Below are positions 8,210-20,524 of a DNA stretch of 64,000 nt, piece after piece. Origin of the DNA: Terribacillus saccharophilus (GTDB lineage Bacteria; Bacillota; Bacilli; Bacillales; Amphibacillaceae); the NCBI GenBank assembly GCA_900110015.1, contig FOCD01000001.1, positions 1,105,994 to 1,169,993 on the forward strand, read 5' to 3'. The notes below the pieces were generated by a model. It saw only the letters and a list, made by a program, of their open reading frames with translations. It did no database searches and was not told the DNA's origin. Every line of letters begins with the position of its first letter. Position 1 is the first letter of the stretch. A program made the translations under genes and the position numbers.

Positions 8210-8855
8210 GTATCGTACTGTCAATTTGAATACTTTTCAAAGCCTGGCTCGCGAGTTGATCCGCTTCTTTATTCTTCTTTCTATCCACATGGTCATATTG
8301 CACCGTTAAACCGATTTCCTTTACCAGATCATCTACTTTGTCTGCCCAGTATTTCAGTTCTTTTTCATAAACTGGCCACTCATCCGACATCTGATTGACG
8401 ACGGTACGGGAATCTGTGAATACCTCGATCTCCTGCTCTTTCACTCCTAGTTCCGATAAAACACCTATGGCAAAATGCAGTGCTGCATATTCTGCTTCAT
8501 TATTTGAGATAAGCTGCTCCATCTCCTGATTACGGCGAAGACGGTATTCTTTTTGATTTTGTTCGTAATGAATAACACAGCCTAGTCCGCCTTTGCCTGT
8601 TCCTTTATCAAAGCCTCCATCCACATACACGCGGACATTATGCGGCTCTGTTACCAGTTCCTTCATGTAGTTGCGCAATTCTTTTATTGACCATTCTGTC
8701 TCATATTGATCCAAGATCTCTATTTGAGTTATTCTTCCGCTCTGCTGCATATCTTCCATCAGTAAGAGCATAGCACCTGGCGGTAAATAATCAGATAAGA
8801 ATTCCGCTTCCGTCCCTTTAGGTGTGCGATATGTCATCTTCATACGTAGTTTCAC
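8202..8855 (-). CDS. RNase H-like protein (YpeP type)
   Basis: 217 residues from GTG 8855 with AGGGGTG five bases upstream. The C-terminal 130 residues are an RNase H fold: Asp in YVDGGFDKG, Glu in ISNNEAEYAAL, Asp in FTDSRTVV and Asp in NKEADQLASQ give the full DEDD metal set. The N-terminal 75 residues are a separate extension, as in B. subtilis YpeP. It would cut the RNA strand of RNA-DNA hybrids, though some paralogues of this type have weak or no activity. Convergent with the preceding gene; its 3' end contains that gene's terminator. Confidence 0.82.
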   Translation of the reverse strand: MKLRMKMTYRTPKGTEAEFLSDYLPPGAMLLLMEDMQQSGRITQIEILDQYETEWSIKELRNYMKELVTEPHNVRVYVDGGFDKGTGKGGLGCVIHYEQNQKEYRLRRNQEMEQLISNNEAEYAALHFAIGVLSELGVKEQEIEVFTDSRTVVNQMSDEWPVYEKELKYWADKVDDLVKEIGLTVQYDHVDRKKNKEADQLASQALKSIQIDSTIQK

Positions 8856-8919
8856 TTTGTCACCCCTCTCTTCTATTCTACCCCATTTCTTTATATTTTT
8901 ATTTTTTGAATAAAAACCT

Positions 8920-8948
8920 TTGCTTTGTTTTCTGAATTATTGTATAGT
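8920..8948 (+). promoter_or_regulatory. Sigma-A promoter of guaC
   Basis: TTGCTT, 17 bases, TATAGT, giving a leader of roughly 55 bases before guaC. The leader has only a weak ACGAA/TTCGT inverted pair and no purine-riboswitch core. Confidence 0.75.
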
Positions 8949-9011
8949 ACCAAAGGGCGAACGAAATAAAAGGCACCACCAAAAATAATTCGTCTTTAGA
9001 GGGGTATAAAC

Positions 9012-9995
9012 ATGGAAAATGTATTTGATTACGAAGATATTCAATTAATTCCCGCAAAATGCGTAGTAGATAGCCGTTCAGAATGTGATACGACTGCTAC
9101 ACTTGGAAACCATACATTCCGTCTGCCAGTCGTACCGGCAAACATGCAGACAATCATTGACGAAAATATTGCCACTTATTTGGCTGAAAATAATTATTTC
9201 TATGTGATGCATCGCTTTGAACCAGAAACAAGAGAAGCATTCATCCAAAAAATGCAGGAACAAAATCTGATTGCCTCCATTAGTGTTGGCGTTAAAGAAG
9301 AAGAATATGGTTTCGTTGAAGGACTCGCAAGCAAAGCTTTGGTACCCGAATTTATTACGATTGATATCGCACACGGTCATTCCAATGCTGTTATCCGTAT
9401 GATTCAACATATTAAAAAGCATTTGCCAGAGAGCTTCGTTATTGCTGGAAACGTCGGTACACCTGAAGCAGTTAGAGAGCTTGAGAACGCCGGTGCGGAC
9501 GCAACAAAAGTAGGAATCGGGCCAGGTAAAGTTTGTATTACAAAGATCAAAACAGGTTTTGGAACTGGCGGCTGGCAGCTGGCAGCATTACGCTGGTGTG
9601 CAAAAGCAGCAAGCAAGCCAATCATCGCTGATGGCGGTATCCGGACACACGGCGACATTGCCAAATCAGTACGCTTTGGAGCATCAATGGTTATGATCGG
9701 CTCCTTGTTCGCCGGCCATGAGGAATCTCCTGGTGAGACAGTAGAAAAAGACGGCAAGCTTTTCAAAGAATATTTCGGTTCTGCATCTGAGTTCCAAAAA
9801 GGTGAAAAACGTAACGTTGAAGGTAAGAAAATGTTCGTTGAGCACAAAGGATCTCTTCAAGATACTTTGACAGAAATGGAACAAGATCTTCAGTCTTCCA
9901 TCTCTTATGCTGGTGGTACGAAATTAGAAGCAATCCGTAACGTTGATTATGTTGTTGTAAAAAACAGCATCTTTAATGGCGATAAAGTATATTGA
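9012..9995 (+). CDS. guaC: GMP reductase
   Basis: 327 residues, the usual length of Gram-positive GuaC. The enzyme converts GMP to IMP and ammonia with NADPH, returning guanine nucleotides to the purine pool. The catalytic Cys is in [19 protein letters not shown], the flexible loop typical of the IMPDH/GMPR fold; [15 protein letters not shown] binds the phosphate. There are no CBS domains, which separates it from IMP dehydrogenase. Single-gene unit with its own promoter and terminator; GAGGGG lies upstream of the ATG. Confidence 0.95.
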   Translation: MENVFDYEDIQLIPAKCVVDSRSECDTTATLGNHTFRLPVVPANMQTIIDENIATYLAENNYFYVMHRFEPETREAFIQKMQEQNLIASISVGVKEEEYGFVEGLASKALVPEFITIDIAHGHSNAVIRMIQHIKKHLPESFVIAGNVGTPEAVRELENAGADATKVGIGPGKVCITKIKTGFGTGGWQLAALRWCAKAASKPIIADGGIRTHGDIAKSVRFGASMVMIGSLFAGHEESPGETVEKDGKLFKEYFGSASEFQKGEKRNVEGKKMFVEHKGSLQDTLTEMEQDLQSSISYAGGTKLEAIRNVDYVVVKNSIFNGDKVY

Positions 9996-10001
9996 TAAAA
10001 A

Positions 10002-10031
10002 GGCTGTCGAAGTAATTTCGACAGCCCTTTT
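10002..10031 (+). terminator. Rho-independent terminator of guaC
   Basis: A 10-bp perfect stem (GGCTGTCGAA / TTCGACAGCC), GTAAT loop, followed by CTTTTTC. Confidence 0.92.
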
Positions 10032-10055
10032 TCATTTAATCAGAAAGTTTGGTCA

Positions 10056-10265
10056 TCAGTTTGCTTTCTGTTCTTTCTTGATGTTAACAATTTTAACTAT
10101 TCTAATAGCGGTAGATATGATCATCACAAGAGACATGATAATGAATAATACAAACAATAACCTGTCCCTACTAAGATCATCAAAGATAGTATAGGTTACA
10201 AGTAGGTATACTGCCCATGTGCTAATTATCTTTAAAATAAGATTAACAAAGTCAGATTCAAACAT
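10056..10265 (-). CDS. Small membrane protein, 69 residues
   Basis: ATG 10265 has GGGGGTG five bases upstream. Two hydrophobic segments (about 8-27 and 36-58) flank a short charged loop (DDLSRDR), and the tail is basic (KIVNIKKEQKAN). Family not recognised. It stands alone between guaC and the Fur-box monooxygenase gene. Confidence 0.6.
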   Translation of the reverse strand: MFESDFVNLILKIISTWAVYLLVTYTIFDDLSRDRLLFVLFIIMSLVMIISTAIRIVKIVNIKKEQKAN

Positions 10266-10381
10266 ACTGCACCCCCATGTTCGAACATTCAGATATATAA
10301 CTCATTATAACATATCCTCACTATATAAAAGACGCCGCGCAGCGTATCTGCCTTCTTCATGCTAAAACAAATCCCTCAAAC

Positions 10382-10425
10382 TGATAATCATTCTCATTGA
10401 CTTCCCCCCTTACTTTCTGGTAGCT
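10382..10425 (+). promoter_or_regulatory. Fur box overlapping a candidate promoter
   Basis: 10382-10396 reads TGATAATCATTCTCA, one base from the 7-1-7 Fur consensus TGATAATNATTATCA. Next to it, TTGACT at 10397-10402 could serve as a -35 with TAGCTT (18-base spacer) as a weak -10, so bound Fur-Fe would block polymerase. The downstream gene is of the heme-degrading monooxygenase type, which fits iron control. Confidence 0.65.
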
Positions 10426-10461
10426 TTAAAGGAGAACTAGTTTTAATGAGGAGGCAATCCT

Positions 10462-10785
10462 ATGTTTGTTAATCAAGTTATTTTCGAAGGTGCAGTCGAT
10501 GCCCAAGATAAAATTATAAATAAAGTGAAGCATACGATGGAGGAGCTGACTGATGTAGCTGGATTGCATTCAGCTGAATGCTGGAACAAAGATACGAAAA
10601 AAAGTGATACAGTTGCTTATGCCATCGTAACGAAGTGGGATCAAAAAGCTGATTTCGTAGCATGGATCTCCCGAGAATCACATGTTGCTGAGCACCGTGC
10701 AATGCGCAAAGAGAAAAAAGACAAAGATCAAGCGCCAGTTATGACGAAAACACTGTTGCAATACGAAGAAGCAAGCTTCGCGTAA
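10462..10785 (+). CDS. ABM-fold monooxygenase, probable heme-degrading (HmoA/IsdG type)
   Basis: 107 residues, a single ferredoxin-like alpha+beta antibiotic-biosynthesis-monooxygenase domain. Recognisable parts are the Val/Ala-Gly-Leu turn (DVAGLHSAECW), the central strand AYAIVTKWDQ, the helix with ADFVAWISRESHVAEHR (a possible heme-ligand His) and the final strand. Such dimeric enzymes open heme to release iron in the cytoplasm. GGAGG lies upstream of the ATG. The Fur box supports an iron role; without it the family is too diverse for a firm call. One-gene unit ended by a strong terminator. Confidence 0.75.
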   Translation: MFVNQVIFEGAVDAQDKIINKVKHTMEELTDVAGLHSAECWNKDTKKSDTVAYAIVTKWDQKADFVAWISRESHVAEHRAMRKEKKDKDQAPVMTKTLLQYEEASFA

Positions 10786-10789
10786 TACT

Positions 10790-10819
10790 AAACCCCCTCT
10801 GCCTAAGCAGAGGGGGTTT
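10790..10819. terminator. Bidirectional rho-independent terminator
   Basis: A 13-bp perfect stem (AAACCCCCTCTGC / GCAGAGGGGGTTT) with a CTAA loop lies between the convergent monooxygenase and lacZ genes. T-tracts exist on both strands (TTTCTTT and TTTAGT). Confidence 0.92.
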
Positions 10820-10821
10820 CT

Positions 10822-13887
<3,066 letters not shown>

Positions 13888-14712
13888 TTACTTCACGGAA
13901 CCCATCATTCCTGCTACGAAATGCTTCTGCATAAAGAAGAATATAATCGCTGTTGGCAATGTAGCAATAACAATCGCCATCATAATCATGCCGTAATCCG
14001 GCGAGTAGCTGGAACCAAGATTCGAAATGAGCAATGGTATCGTTTGGTTTTCAGGTGATTGCAAGACAACTAGCGGCCAGAGATAGTTATTCCAGCTGGC
14101 CATGAATGTGATAATGGCTGCAGCTGCATATGTTGTCTTCATCGTCGGTACATATATTCGGAAAAAGATGCCAAGCTCCTTCAAGCCATCAATCCGACCA
14201 GCTTCCAAAATTTCCTTTGGAAACATCTTGGTACTTTGACGGAAGAAGAAAATCAGAAATGCTGTGGTGATAGTTGGCAGGACAACCGCCGATAAAGTAT
14301 CAATTCCGATAAACGGCAATATCGGTGTGAAGCTACCAAACATACGGAACAAAGGCACCATCAAGGCAGCAAATGGAATCATCATGGACAGCAGCAAGAT
14401 ATTGAATACGATATCTTTCGCTTTGCTGCGGTAAATTTCAAATCCATACCCAGCCAAAGATGCTATTAGCAAACTAAGGACTGTTGTAGCAACTGCAATA
14501 ATGGCAGAATTCGTTAATGCGGGTACCAAATCAACTGTTTGGAGCAGGTTCTTAAGGTTCTCAATAAAATGTCCACCCGGCAGCAATTTCCCCCTTGTTA
14601 CGTCAGAAGATGTGTTTGTCATGCTGACAACCATCCAGTAAAACGGGAAAATAGAAATGATCGCACAGATGCTAAGGAACAGATAACCGATTACTTTGTT
14701 GGATGATTTCAT
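13888..14712 (-). CDS. Carbohydrate ABC permease, MalG/GanQ type (CUT1)
   Basis: 274 residues with six membrane segments. The EAA loop is EAGRIDGLKELGIFFRIYVP, which contacts the ATPase. It pairs with the upstream permease to form the sugar channel; genes overlap by 4 bases (ATGA), so they are translationally coupled. No ATPase gene is in the operon, so a shared MsmX-type ATPase encoded elsewhere is expected, as for many Bacillus CUT1 importers. Confidence 0.9.
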   Translation of the reverse strand: MKSSNKVIGYLFLSICAIISIFPFYWMVVSMTNTSSDVTRGKLLPGGHFIENLKNLLQTVDLVPALTNSAIIAVATTVLSLLIASLAGYGFEIYRSKAKDIVFNILLLSMMIPFAALMVPLFRMFGSFTPILPFIGIDTLSAVVLPTITTAFLIFFFRQSTKMFPKEILEAGRIDGLKELGIFFRIYVPTMKTTYAAAAIITFMASWNNYLWPLVVLQSPENQTIPLLISNLGSSYSPDYGMIMMAIVIATLPTAIIFFFMQKHFVAGMMGSVK

Positions 14713-15644
14713 TTCTTATCGCCTCCCGCTTTGAATTGTATGATTGAGAAGATAACGATCAGGATTACGATGGCATAGGATACAGTAGCAGCGTAACCAA
14801 AGTCAGGCGTATATTTAAAGGACAAGTTATAGATATATTGGGAAATAGTCATCGTTGAATTCCCTGGTCCGCCGGCTGTTATGTTCATTACCTCATCAAA
14901 CAATTGCAGTGTTCCGATAGTCGATGTGATGGATGTAAATAATATGATTGGCTTCAGCATCGGAATCGTTATTTTGAAGAACTGCTGAATAGCAGAAGCA
15001 CCATCAATTTTTGCTGCTTCATAAATGGATTGATCCACGTTTTGAAGAGCAGATAGATAAAAGATCATATTGTAGCCAGTCCATCTCCATGTGATTGCCA
15101 GAATGATAGTGATTTTCGCCCAAAACGGATCTGTCAGCCACTGGACAGGCTCAGAGACAAGATTGATTTTCATTAGCGTCATATTCACGATGCCATCTGG
15201 TGCAAATAAATATTTGAACACAACTGAATAGGCAACAAGAGACGTTACACACGGTAAGAAAATGGCGGTACGGAAAAACCCTTTCCATTTCAGTGTCTTA
15301 TTGTTTAGTACTACTGATAGGAACAAAGCCAGTAAAATCATTACTGGTACTTGGATGATTAAATAGATGACCGTATTCTTTACCGTTGTCAGAAACACAG
15401 GATCCTGGAATAGACGGATATAGTTTTCGAATCCGACGAACGACAGATTTACGCCGGTGCCAGATTGGAACGACATTATCAATGCCTGCACCATCGGGAA
15501 GAAATAGAATATTCCAATTAGCAGTGAGGCTACAGCTACGAATGACCAGCCAATCAATGTATTTTTTAGTCGGAGGGAACGTGCTGGGCGCGGTGCTGGT
15601 TTTTTAGCAAGTTTTTCCGGTCCTAGTTTTTCAGGGATGTTCAT
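14709..15644 (-). CDS. Carbohydrate ABC permease, MalF/GanP type (CUT1)
   Basis: 311 residues from ATG 15644, which has AAAGGAG nine bases upstream; the longer frame to 15698 runs through a stem-loop and has no site. Six membrane segments, and the EAA loop EAAKIDGASAIQQFFKITIP. It forms a heterodimer with the next gene's product. It follows the binding-protein gene across a 69-base gap that contains a long stem-loop. Confidence 0.9.
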   Translation of the reverse strand: MNIPEKLGPEKLAKKPAPRPARSLRLKNTLIGWSFVAVASLLIGIFYFFPMVQALIMSFQSGTGVNLSFVGFENYIRLFQDPVFLTTVKNTVIYLIIQVPVMILLALFLSVVLNNKTLKWKGFFRTAIFLPCVTSLVAYSVVFKYLFAPDGIVNMTLMKINLVSEPVQWLTDPFWAKITIILAITWRWTGYNMIFYLSALQNVDQSIYEAAKIDGASAIQQFFKITIPMLKPIILFTSITSTIGTLQLFDEVMNITAGGPGNSTMTISQYIYNLSFKYTPDFGYAATVSYAIVILIVIFSIIQFKAGGDKK

Positions 15645-15668
15645 AAGTTTGGGCTCCTTTCGAAAGAA

Positions 15669-15706
15669 GCCCCGGGAGGCAGCATGTGTTCGCGGCATCC
15701 CAGGGC
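15669..15706 (-). other. Stem-loop between binding-protein and permease genes
   Basis: Two 16-base arms (15669-15684 and 15691-15706) pair with two mismatches and two G-U pairs around a 6-base loop. There is only a poor T-tract (TTCTTTCG), so it is more likely an mRNA-stabilising or partial-termination element that keeps binding-protein transcript above permease transcript, as known for malE-type operons. Confidence 0.7.
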
Positions 15707-15713
15707 ACTTGGA

Positions 15714-16988
15714 TTACTTCGCTTGCTGTTCTGCCAGCGATTGTGCGTTTTCCATAACCGTATCTAAATCTTCGCCCTGCAAATATTTCTGAATTTCATT
15801 CGCAAGGATATCCTCGATCACATACGTATGAAGACCGTAATTGACCTGTGGAATTTCTTCTGTCCAAGCTGCGAAATCAGACATTATCTTCTGACCGCCA
15901 AAGAATTCATCTTCTGCTTGGTAAGCTTCGCCTTCTGCTGCAGGCTGATAGGTTCCTACACCGCCTACTTCTTCAACGAACTGCTGATGGAAATCAACAT
16001 CGGCACCGAATGTCTGGCCTAAGAATTCAGCTGCTTTTTCTTTACCAGGGATGTTCAGTACATACCAGGAGCTACCGCCCAAGTTGGATGCATTCACTGA
16101 GTCCATGCCAGGAAGCTTAGGAAACGGCGCTACTGCCCATTTACCTGATTGAGATGCTTCCGCTTTAACAGAAGGTGTGATCCAGTTACCACTTGGCAGC
16201 ATAGAAATATCACCATTATTGATTGTGGCAATGTATTGACTCCAGTCTGCATGCGGTTTAACCAAGTCTGCATCGATCATTTCTTTATATAGACGGAATG
16301 CTTCTTTCAGCGCATCATTATTAGCTATATTCGGAGTTACACCATCTTCCTCCAAATACCACGCACCACTTGTCTGAATCATCATACGCAATAGTCCAAG
16401 GTCTTTTGGATCCTGTGTGATCATTTGCTTACCTGTAGCATCCTTAACCGCTGTACCAATTTCAATCACTTTCTCCCAATCAGCATCCTGTAGATCATCG
16501 ATGCTGTAGCCTGCTTCTTCTAAGTAGTCAGTTCGTACATACAGACCAGCTACACCAGAATCGAAAGGAACTCCATACTGTTTACCTTCAAAGCTAGTTG
16601 GTGGCTGTTTGTACTTTGCAAAGTCATCGATTGAGATTGCATCGTCAACCGCATAAAACATATCTGGATAGGACTGCAAGAAGCTTTGTGCACGATAGTC
16701 CTCAATCAAAACGACGTTCGGAAGACCTTTCGTTGTTCCGGAGCTGAGACTTGTGTTCAGCTTTTGGATGATATCATCCTGTGCGTACTCGATGATTTCA
16801 ATATTCAGCTCACTGTTTTCTTCTTGGTAAGCTGTTTTCGCAAGCTCCGCTGCTTTTATATTGAAGTTTGGATCCCATGCCCAAACTTTGATATCGTTCG
16901 TATCTGCATCTGCTTCCGAGCTGGAACCAGAAGAACAAGCAGACAGAACGAGCAAACTAACAAATAAAAGTGCTAAAAACTTTTTCAT
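15714..16988 (-). CDS. Carbohydrate ABC solute-binding lipoprotein
   Basis: 424 residues from ATG 16988, which has GAGGGGG upstream; the longer frame to 17042 runs over a cre-like site. Signal peptide with lipobox LSAC (Cys about 18), then a type-1 extracellular solute-binding fold (IKVWAWDPNFNIKAAELAK...). Features such as SMLPSGNWITPS fit CUT1 sugar binders. It delivers an oligosaccharide to the two permeases downstream; with lacZ in the operon a beta-galactoside is the natural guess. Confidence 0.9.
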   Translation of the reverse strand: MKKFLALLFVSLLVLSACSSGSSSEADADTNDIKVWAWDPNFNIKAAELAKTAYQEENSELNIEIIEYAQDDIIQKLNTSLSSGTTKGLPNVVLIEDYRAQSFLQSYPDMFYAVDDAISIDDFAKYKQPPTSFEGKQYGVPFDSGVAGLYVRTDYLEEAGYSIDDLQDADWEKVIEIGTAVKDATGKQMITQDPKDLGLLRMMIQTSGAWYLEEDGVTPNIANNDALKEAFRLYKEMIDADLVKPHADWSQYIATINNGDISMLPSGNWITPSVKAEASQSGKWAVAPFPKLPGMDSVNASNLGGSSWYVLNIPGKEKAAEFLGQTFGADVDFHQQFVEEVGGVGTYQPAAEGEAYQAEDEFFGGQKIMSDFAAWTEEIPQVNYGLHTYVIEDILANEIQKYLQGEDLDTVMENAQSLAEQQAK

Positions 16989-17008
16989 CCTATTTACCCC
17001 CTCATTTT

Positions 17009-17022
17009 TGTAAGCGCTGTCT
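17009..17022. promoter_or_regulatory. cre-like site in the leader of the sugar operon
   Basis: TGTAAGCGCTGTCT on the plus strand differs from the cre consensus TGWAANCGNTNWCA at the last base only. It lies between the candidate promoter and the binding-protein start, where CcpA would act as a roadblock. Confidence 0.55.
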
Positions 17023-17077
17023 TTCTGTTTAAATATTAGCATGCGTCCGCTACCTTCTGTTAGGAAATTATTGAGTC

Positions 17078-17114
17078 ATACTAGGATTTAATCTTTATAT
17101 TGATAACGCTTACA
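17078..17114 (-). promoter_or_regulatory. Candidate promoter overlapping a perfect cre site
   Basis: On the minus strand TGTAAGCGTTATCA (17101-17114) matches the cre consensus at every position. Its last six bases, TTATCA, form the -35 of a TTATCA - 17 - TAGTAT promoter ending at 17078. CcpA binding would compete with polymerase, so the transport and lacZ genes should be glucose-repressed. Confidence 0.65.
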
Positions 17115-17219
17115 TTATCGTATTTAGGATTATTTTTTGTTATTTGTATTTTCTTTCTTAATTTACTCCTATACGCTCCCTTAAAGCCGACAGTCAATGA
17201 AGATGGTCAGCATTTTGAA

Positions 17220-18983
17220 TTAAATCGCATCTCTTTCATCTTCTTTTACTGCAGGTAATCTTAAGCTGACTTTCGTCCCCTGACCTGTCTTACTCGTGAT
17301 GGTCACACCATAATCTGTCCCATAAAGAAGCTGAATTCGTTCATGGACATTTTTAACTCCTATACCGGAAAACAGTTGTCGATTGCGGTTCGTATTGGGC
17401 AGATCTGTACAAGCTGCCATCCCATCGCCATCATCGGCTATTTCACATACAAGATCGTCTGCTTCTTTCCATACAAGCACCGAAATTGTGCCTTTAGCTG
17501 TTTTATTGAAAGCATGGAAAAATGAATTCTCGATAAAAGGCTGCAATATCAGTTTCGGAATAAGATAGACCAAACAATCCGGAGACACCATGAATTGTAC
17601 CTGAATCCTATCTCCGTACCGTTTCTGATTGATTAGCACATAGTTTTTTAAATTCTGAAGTTCAAGCTCTACGGTAACCGACTCATCTACATTGCCAATT
17701 GTATTTTGCAAAAGCGTGATGAACGCATCAATTGTTTTCTCAGCTTCTTCTCTTTCTCCCATCATGACCAGGAACTTGATGGAAGCCATCGTATTATAGA
17801 GGAAATGCGGATTAATTTGCTGCTGCAATGCAGCCAGCTCAGCATGGCGCTGCTGTTTTTGCGCTTCGATGAGTTTTTCTACATACACTTGTAGTTCATC
17901 CATCATGCTATTAAAAGCAGTACCAATTTGGTTTGTTTCGTATGTACCTTCATATACGAGCCGCCGCTTAAGTCCCTTCTTTGGTACTGCTTCAATATCT
18001 TTAACAAGTTTCGATAAGGAGTTGGTCAGCCGCTTCGTAACAAGGAAAACAATAATTAGCGCAAGAACAACAACACCTGCAAGCAATAATGCAATCTGCT
18101 TTGTATCAATCAGATTGCCTACAGCGGTCTGTTTGTCCACCATATTTATAAGGTACATATCAAAATAAGGCAGATATTCTGCCAGCATAATCTGATTTGT
18201 ATCCTGAAACTCGACCTCCCGGTATGTTTCTCCTTCAGTTTGCATATTCTCCGCCTGCTGACTAAGCTCTGGAAGCGATTGTCCAATTACATTCGTTAAA
18301 CTGCTCGAGACCACTTTGCCGTTACGATCCAGCACATAAAAATCATTCCCCGGCTTTACGTAGTCTGTATAAAAGGAACGCAGCTGCCCCTCCCTAATTG
18401 GAAAGTAGACCGAACCATATGATTGATCTGTTTCCCGATCAAGGAGAGCCTTCGCCGCAATGACATAATTATCGGAGGCTTCTCGTGAATCTTGAAAATA
18501 AAGCAGCTTGTTCGGTTCCTTGGTGATTGTTTCCGTAATATCATGAGTACGAATATCTGTAGGGGCAGCTGGCCAATACGTAAAGTTCGTCCTGTATGAG
18601 ATTGCCTCTTGATCTGCAATTGCAATCTCTACATTTTGATCACCAAGCTGTTCCCGAAGATGATCAATTTGGCTCATCACAAGGTAAAGACTTAATATAC
18701 GCTCATTATCAGGCTCTTCCTCTGATAAATAGGCCTCTATTGTACTGCTCTGACCGATATCGGTAGCTGCCATTACGATGCTGTAATTCAACTCTTCGAA
18801 ATCATATTGAATTTGATCGATTATTTGAGAATTTGTAATGCTGAACTTCTCAACAAAAAATTGCTCAGCCATCCGAATTGTCGTAAGAGTAACGGTAATA
18901 GCTACTAAAATTATAAGTGCAACTGTTATAAGGAACATCTTCATAAACAGGCCATTAGGCTGAAGCTGGTCTTTAATCTTCAT
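17220..18983 (-). CDS. Sensor histidine kinase, YesM type
   Basis: 587 residues. One N-terminal membrane segment (about 14-33), a large extracellular dCache-like sensor (about 35-290), a second membrane segment (IALLLAGVVVLALIIVFLV), a HAMP linker, then a His_kinase/HATPase module. The phosphoacceptor His is in QQINPHFLYNTM and the ATP site shows EIADDGDGM and GIGVKNVHERIQLLYG. It senses an extracellular sugar cue and phosphorylates the AraC-type response regulator encoded just upstream (13-base gap). GAGGAGG precedes the ATG. Confidence 0.92.
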   Translation of the reverse strand: MKIKDQLQPNGLFMKMFLITVALIILVAITVTLTTIRMAEQFFVEKFSITNSQIIDQIQYDFEELNYSIVMAATDIGQSSTIEAYLSEEEPDNERILSLYLVMSQIDHLREQLGDQNVEIAIADQEAISYRTNFTYWPAAPTDIRTHDITETITKEPNKLLYFQDSREASDNYVIAAKALLDRETDQSYGSVYFPIREGQLRSFYTDYVKPGNDFYVLDRNGKVVSSSLTNVIGQSLPELSQQAENMQTEGETYREVEFQDTNQIMLAEYLPYFDMYLINMVDKQTAVGNLIDTKQIALLLAGVVVLALIIVFLVTKRLTNSLSKLVKDIEAVPKKGLKRRLVYEGTYETNQIGTAFNSMMDELQVYVEKLIEAQKQQRHAELAALQQQINPHFLYNTMASIKFLVMMGEREEAEKTIDAFITLLQNTIGNVDESVTVELELQNLKNYVLINQKRYGDRIQVQFMVSPDCLVYLIPKLILQPFIENSFFHAFNKTAKGTISVLVWKEADDLVCEIADDGDGMAACTDLPNTNRNRQLFSGIGVKNVHERIQLLYGTDYGVTITSKTGQGTKVSLRLPAVKEDERDAI

Positions 18984-18996
18984 CAGCTATTCCTCC

Positions 18997-20481
18997 TCAG
19001 CTCATTATCCGTTTTCGCCGGTATTGCGAAGGAGAATAGCTCGTTTGCTTTTTAAAAACACGACAAAAATAACTATGATCTGAGAAACCGACTTGCTCAC
19101 TAATCTTTGAGATTGGTATATCACTCTGCCGTAACAAGGTAATAGCTGCCTCAATCCGCACGCGGTTAAGGTACTCGCTGAAGCCCTCCTTACTATGTGT
19201 GGAAAAATAATTGGATAAATAAGAAGGACTGAAATGGAAATGGTTCGCAATATCAGATAATGATAACGATTCATGATAATGCGCCTTGATATAGTCTGTC
19301 AGTTTCCTCATATGTCCCTGCTCTTCCTCTGTTTCCACAATCTTCGTTACTTCCTTTAAAAAAGAATCAACGGTCTGATTAGCTGTGTACACATCTGCTG
19401 CTTGGCCAACGTTTTGAAAATAGGTGTACTTCTTCTTCTCAAGCACTTCTGTTTGATAATCTTTATTGCCAAGCAGAACAATCAGATTGAACATAATATT
19501 ATTGAGAAATGCTTTGTATTCGGCAACATCCTGTTGATAATTCTGCACATTCTGACCGGTATGGTCCTGTAAATATGAAAAAGCTTCCTGAAAATTGTCC
19601 CGCTTGCATTCTTCAATAAAGCGATCCAATTGAAAGTCCTGCAACTTACCAGGCAATGGTGGCAGGCTTTGGTCAGATAAATAAAAACTGTCCGGAAAGA
19701 AGAACCGATAACTCTCCAGTCTTTCCAGTTCCTTTTGCTTTCCTTTTAGTTCCGAAAGATTATTGAAAACTTCTGTACTGCAAATAAAACCTGATTTGGG
19801 TAATCCGGAAAATACATCTTCTCCTAGTATTCGGTCGCCATTCCACAAATAAATATGCAAATCCGAAGTTGAAAAAATTGATGTCAGGATTCCATCCTCA
19901 TCAGTTAAGAAATCTTGAAGATGTATCATTTTTTTGTTTGGTTCGTAATTATGGCTTAGTACCTGAAAATACTTATGAGGAAAATTAGCTGCTGCTTCTT
20001 CTTCCAAGCTGAGATCTGTTCCTTCATATAGACCTCTTAATTTTTCCTTTAAAGTTTGCTGATGCTCTCCTTCACTGCTGAGGTGAAACCCTTCCAGTTG
20101 TCCTGCTGCCAGGCGCAGAGCCTTCAGCAGCACCTCTGCATTCAATTTTGGTTTGAGAATATAATCGATAACTCCGTTCTGAAAAGCACTTCGTACATAA
20201 TCGAATTCACTGAAGCTGCTCAGTACGATCAGTCCGATATGCGGGAATTTTTCATTTACGATCCTCGTCAAGGCTTCTCCGTCCATAATTGGCATGACGA
20301 CATCTGTGATAACAATATGTGGGTTCAGCTTTTCAATCAGTTCCAGTGCTTCTTTTCCGTTTGAAGCCTCCCCTACTATTGTGAAACCTTCCTTCTCCCA
20401 ATCCAGATAGTGTTTGATTCCTTGTCGGATAAGAATTTCATCATCGACAATTAATGTCCTGCACAATCCCTTTGTTTCCAA
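18997..20481 (-). CDS. Response regulator with AraC-type DNA-binding domain, YesN type
   Basis: 494 residues from TTG 20481, which has AAAGGGGTG about eight bases upstream; the GTG at 20493 would lie within that site. The receiver domain has the DD pair (LIVDDEILIRQG), phosphorylated Asp in VITDVVMPIMDG and Lys in ILKPKLNAE. A long middle region leads to two helix-turn-helices (SLSDIANHFHFSPSYLSNYF and ISEQVGFSDHSYFCRVFKKQ). It should activate the sugar-transport/lacZ genes. A promoter with a cre-like site lies in front, so the regulator pair is itself probably under CcpA. Confidence 0.92.
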   Translation of the reverse strand: METKGLCRTLIVDDEILIRQGIKHYLDWEKEGFTIVGEASNGKEALELIEKLNPHIVITDVVMPIMDGEALTRIVNEKFPHIGLIVLSSFSEFDYVRSAFQNGVIDYILKPKLNAEVLLKALRLAAGQLEGFHLSSEGEHQQTLKEKLRGLYEGTDLSLEEEAAANFPHKYFQVLSHNYEPNKKMIHLQDFLTDEDGILTSIFSTSDLHIYLWNGDRILGEDVFSGLPKSGFICSTEVFNNLSELKGKQKELERLESYRFFFPDSFYLSDQSLPPLPGKLQDFQLDRFIEECKRDNFQEAFSYLQDHTGQNVQNYQQDVAEYKAFLNNIMFNLIVLLGNKDYQTEVLEKKKYTYFQNVGQAADVYTANQTVDSFLKEVTKIVETEEEQGHMRKLTDYIKAHYHESLSLSDIANHFHFSPSYLSNYFSTHSKEGFSEYLNRVRIEAAITLLRQSDIPISKISEQVGFSDHSYFCRVFKKQTSYSPSQYRRKRIMS

Positions 20482-20524
20482 AATGCATGACACCCCTTTA
20501 TCAAGTCTCTGCTTGATTCTAATT

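Noticed and set aside
8949-9011. Possible purine riboswitch in the guaC leader
   Set aside because: The leader is only about 55 bases and lacks the G-box core and three-way junction; only a weak inverted pair is present.
20481-20493. GTG start for the AraC-type response regulator
   Set aside because: The GTG lies inside the only ribosome site (AAAGGGGTG); the TTG at 20481 has proper spacing.
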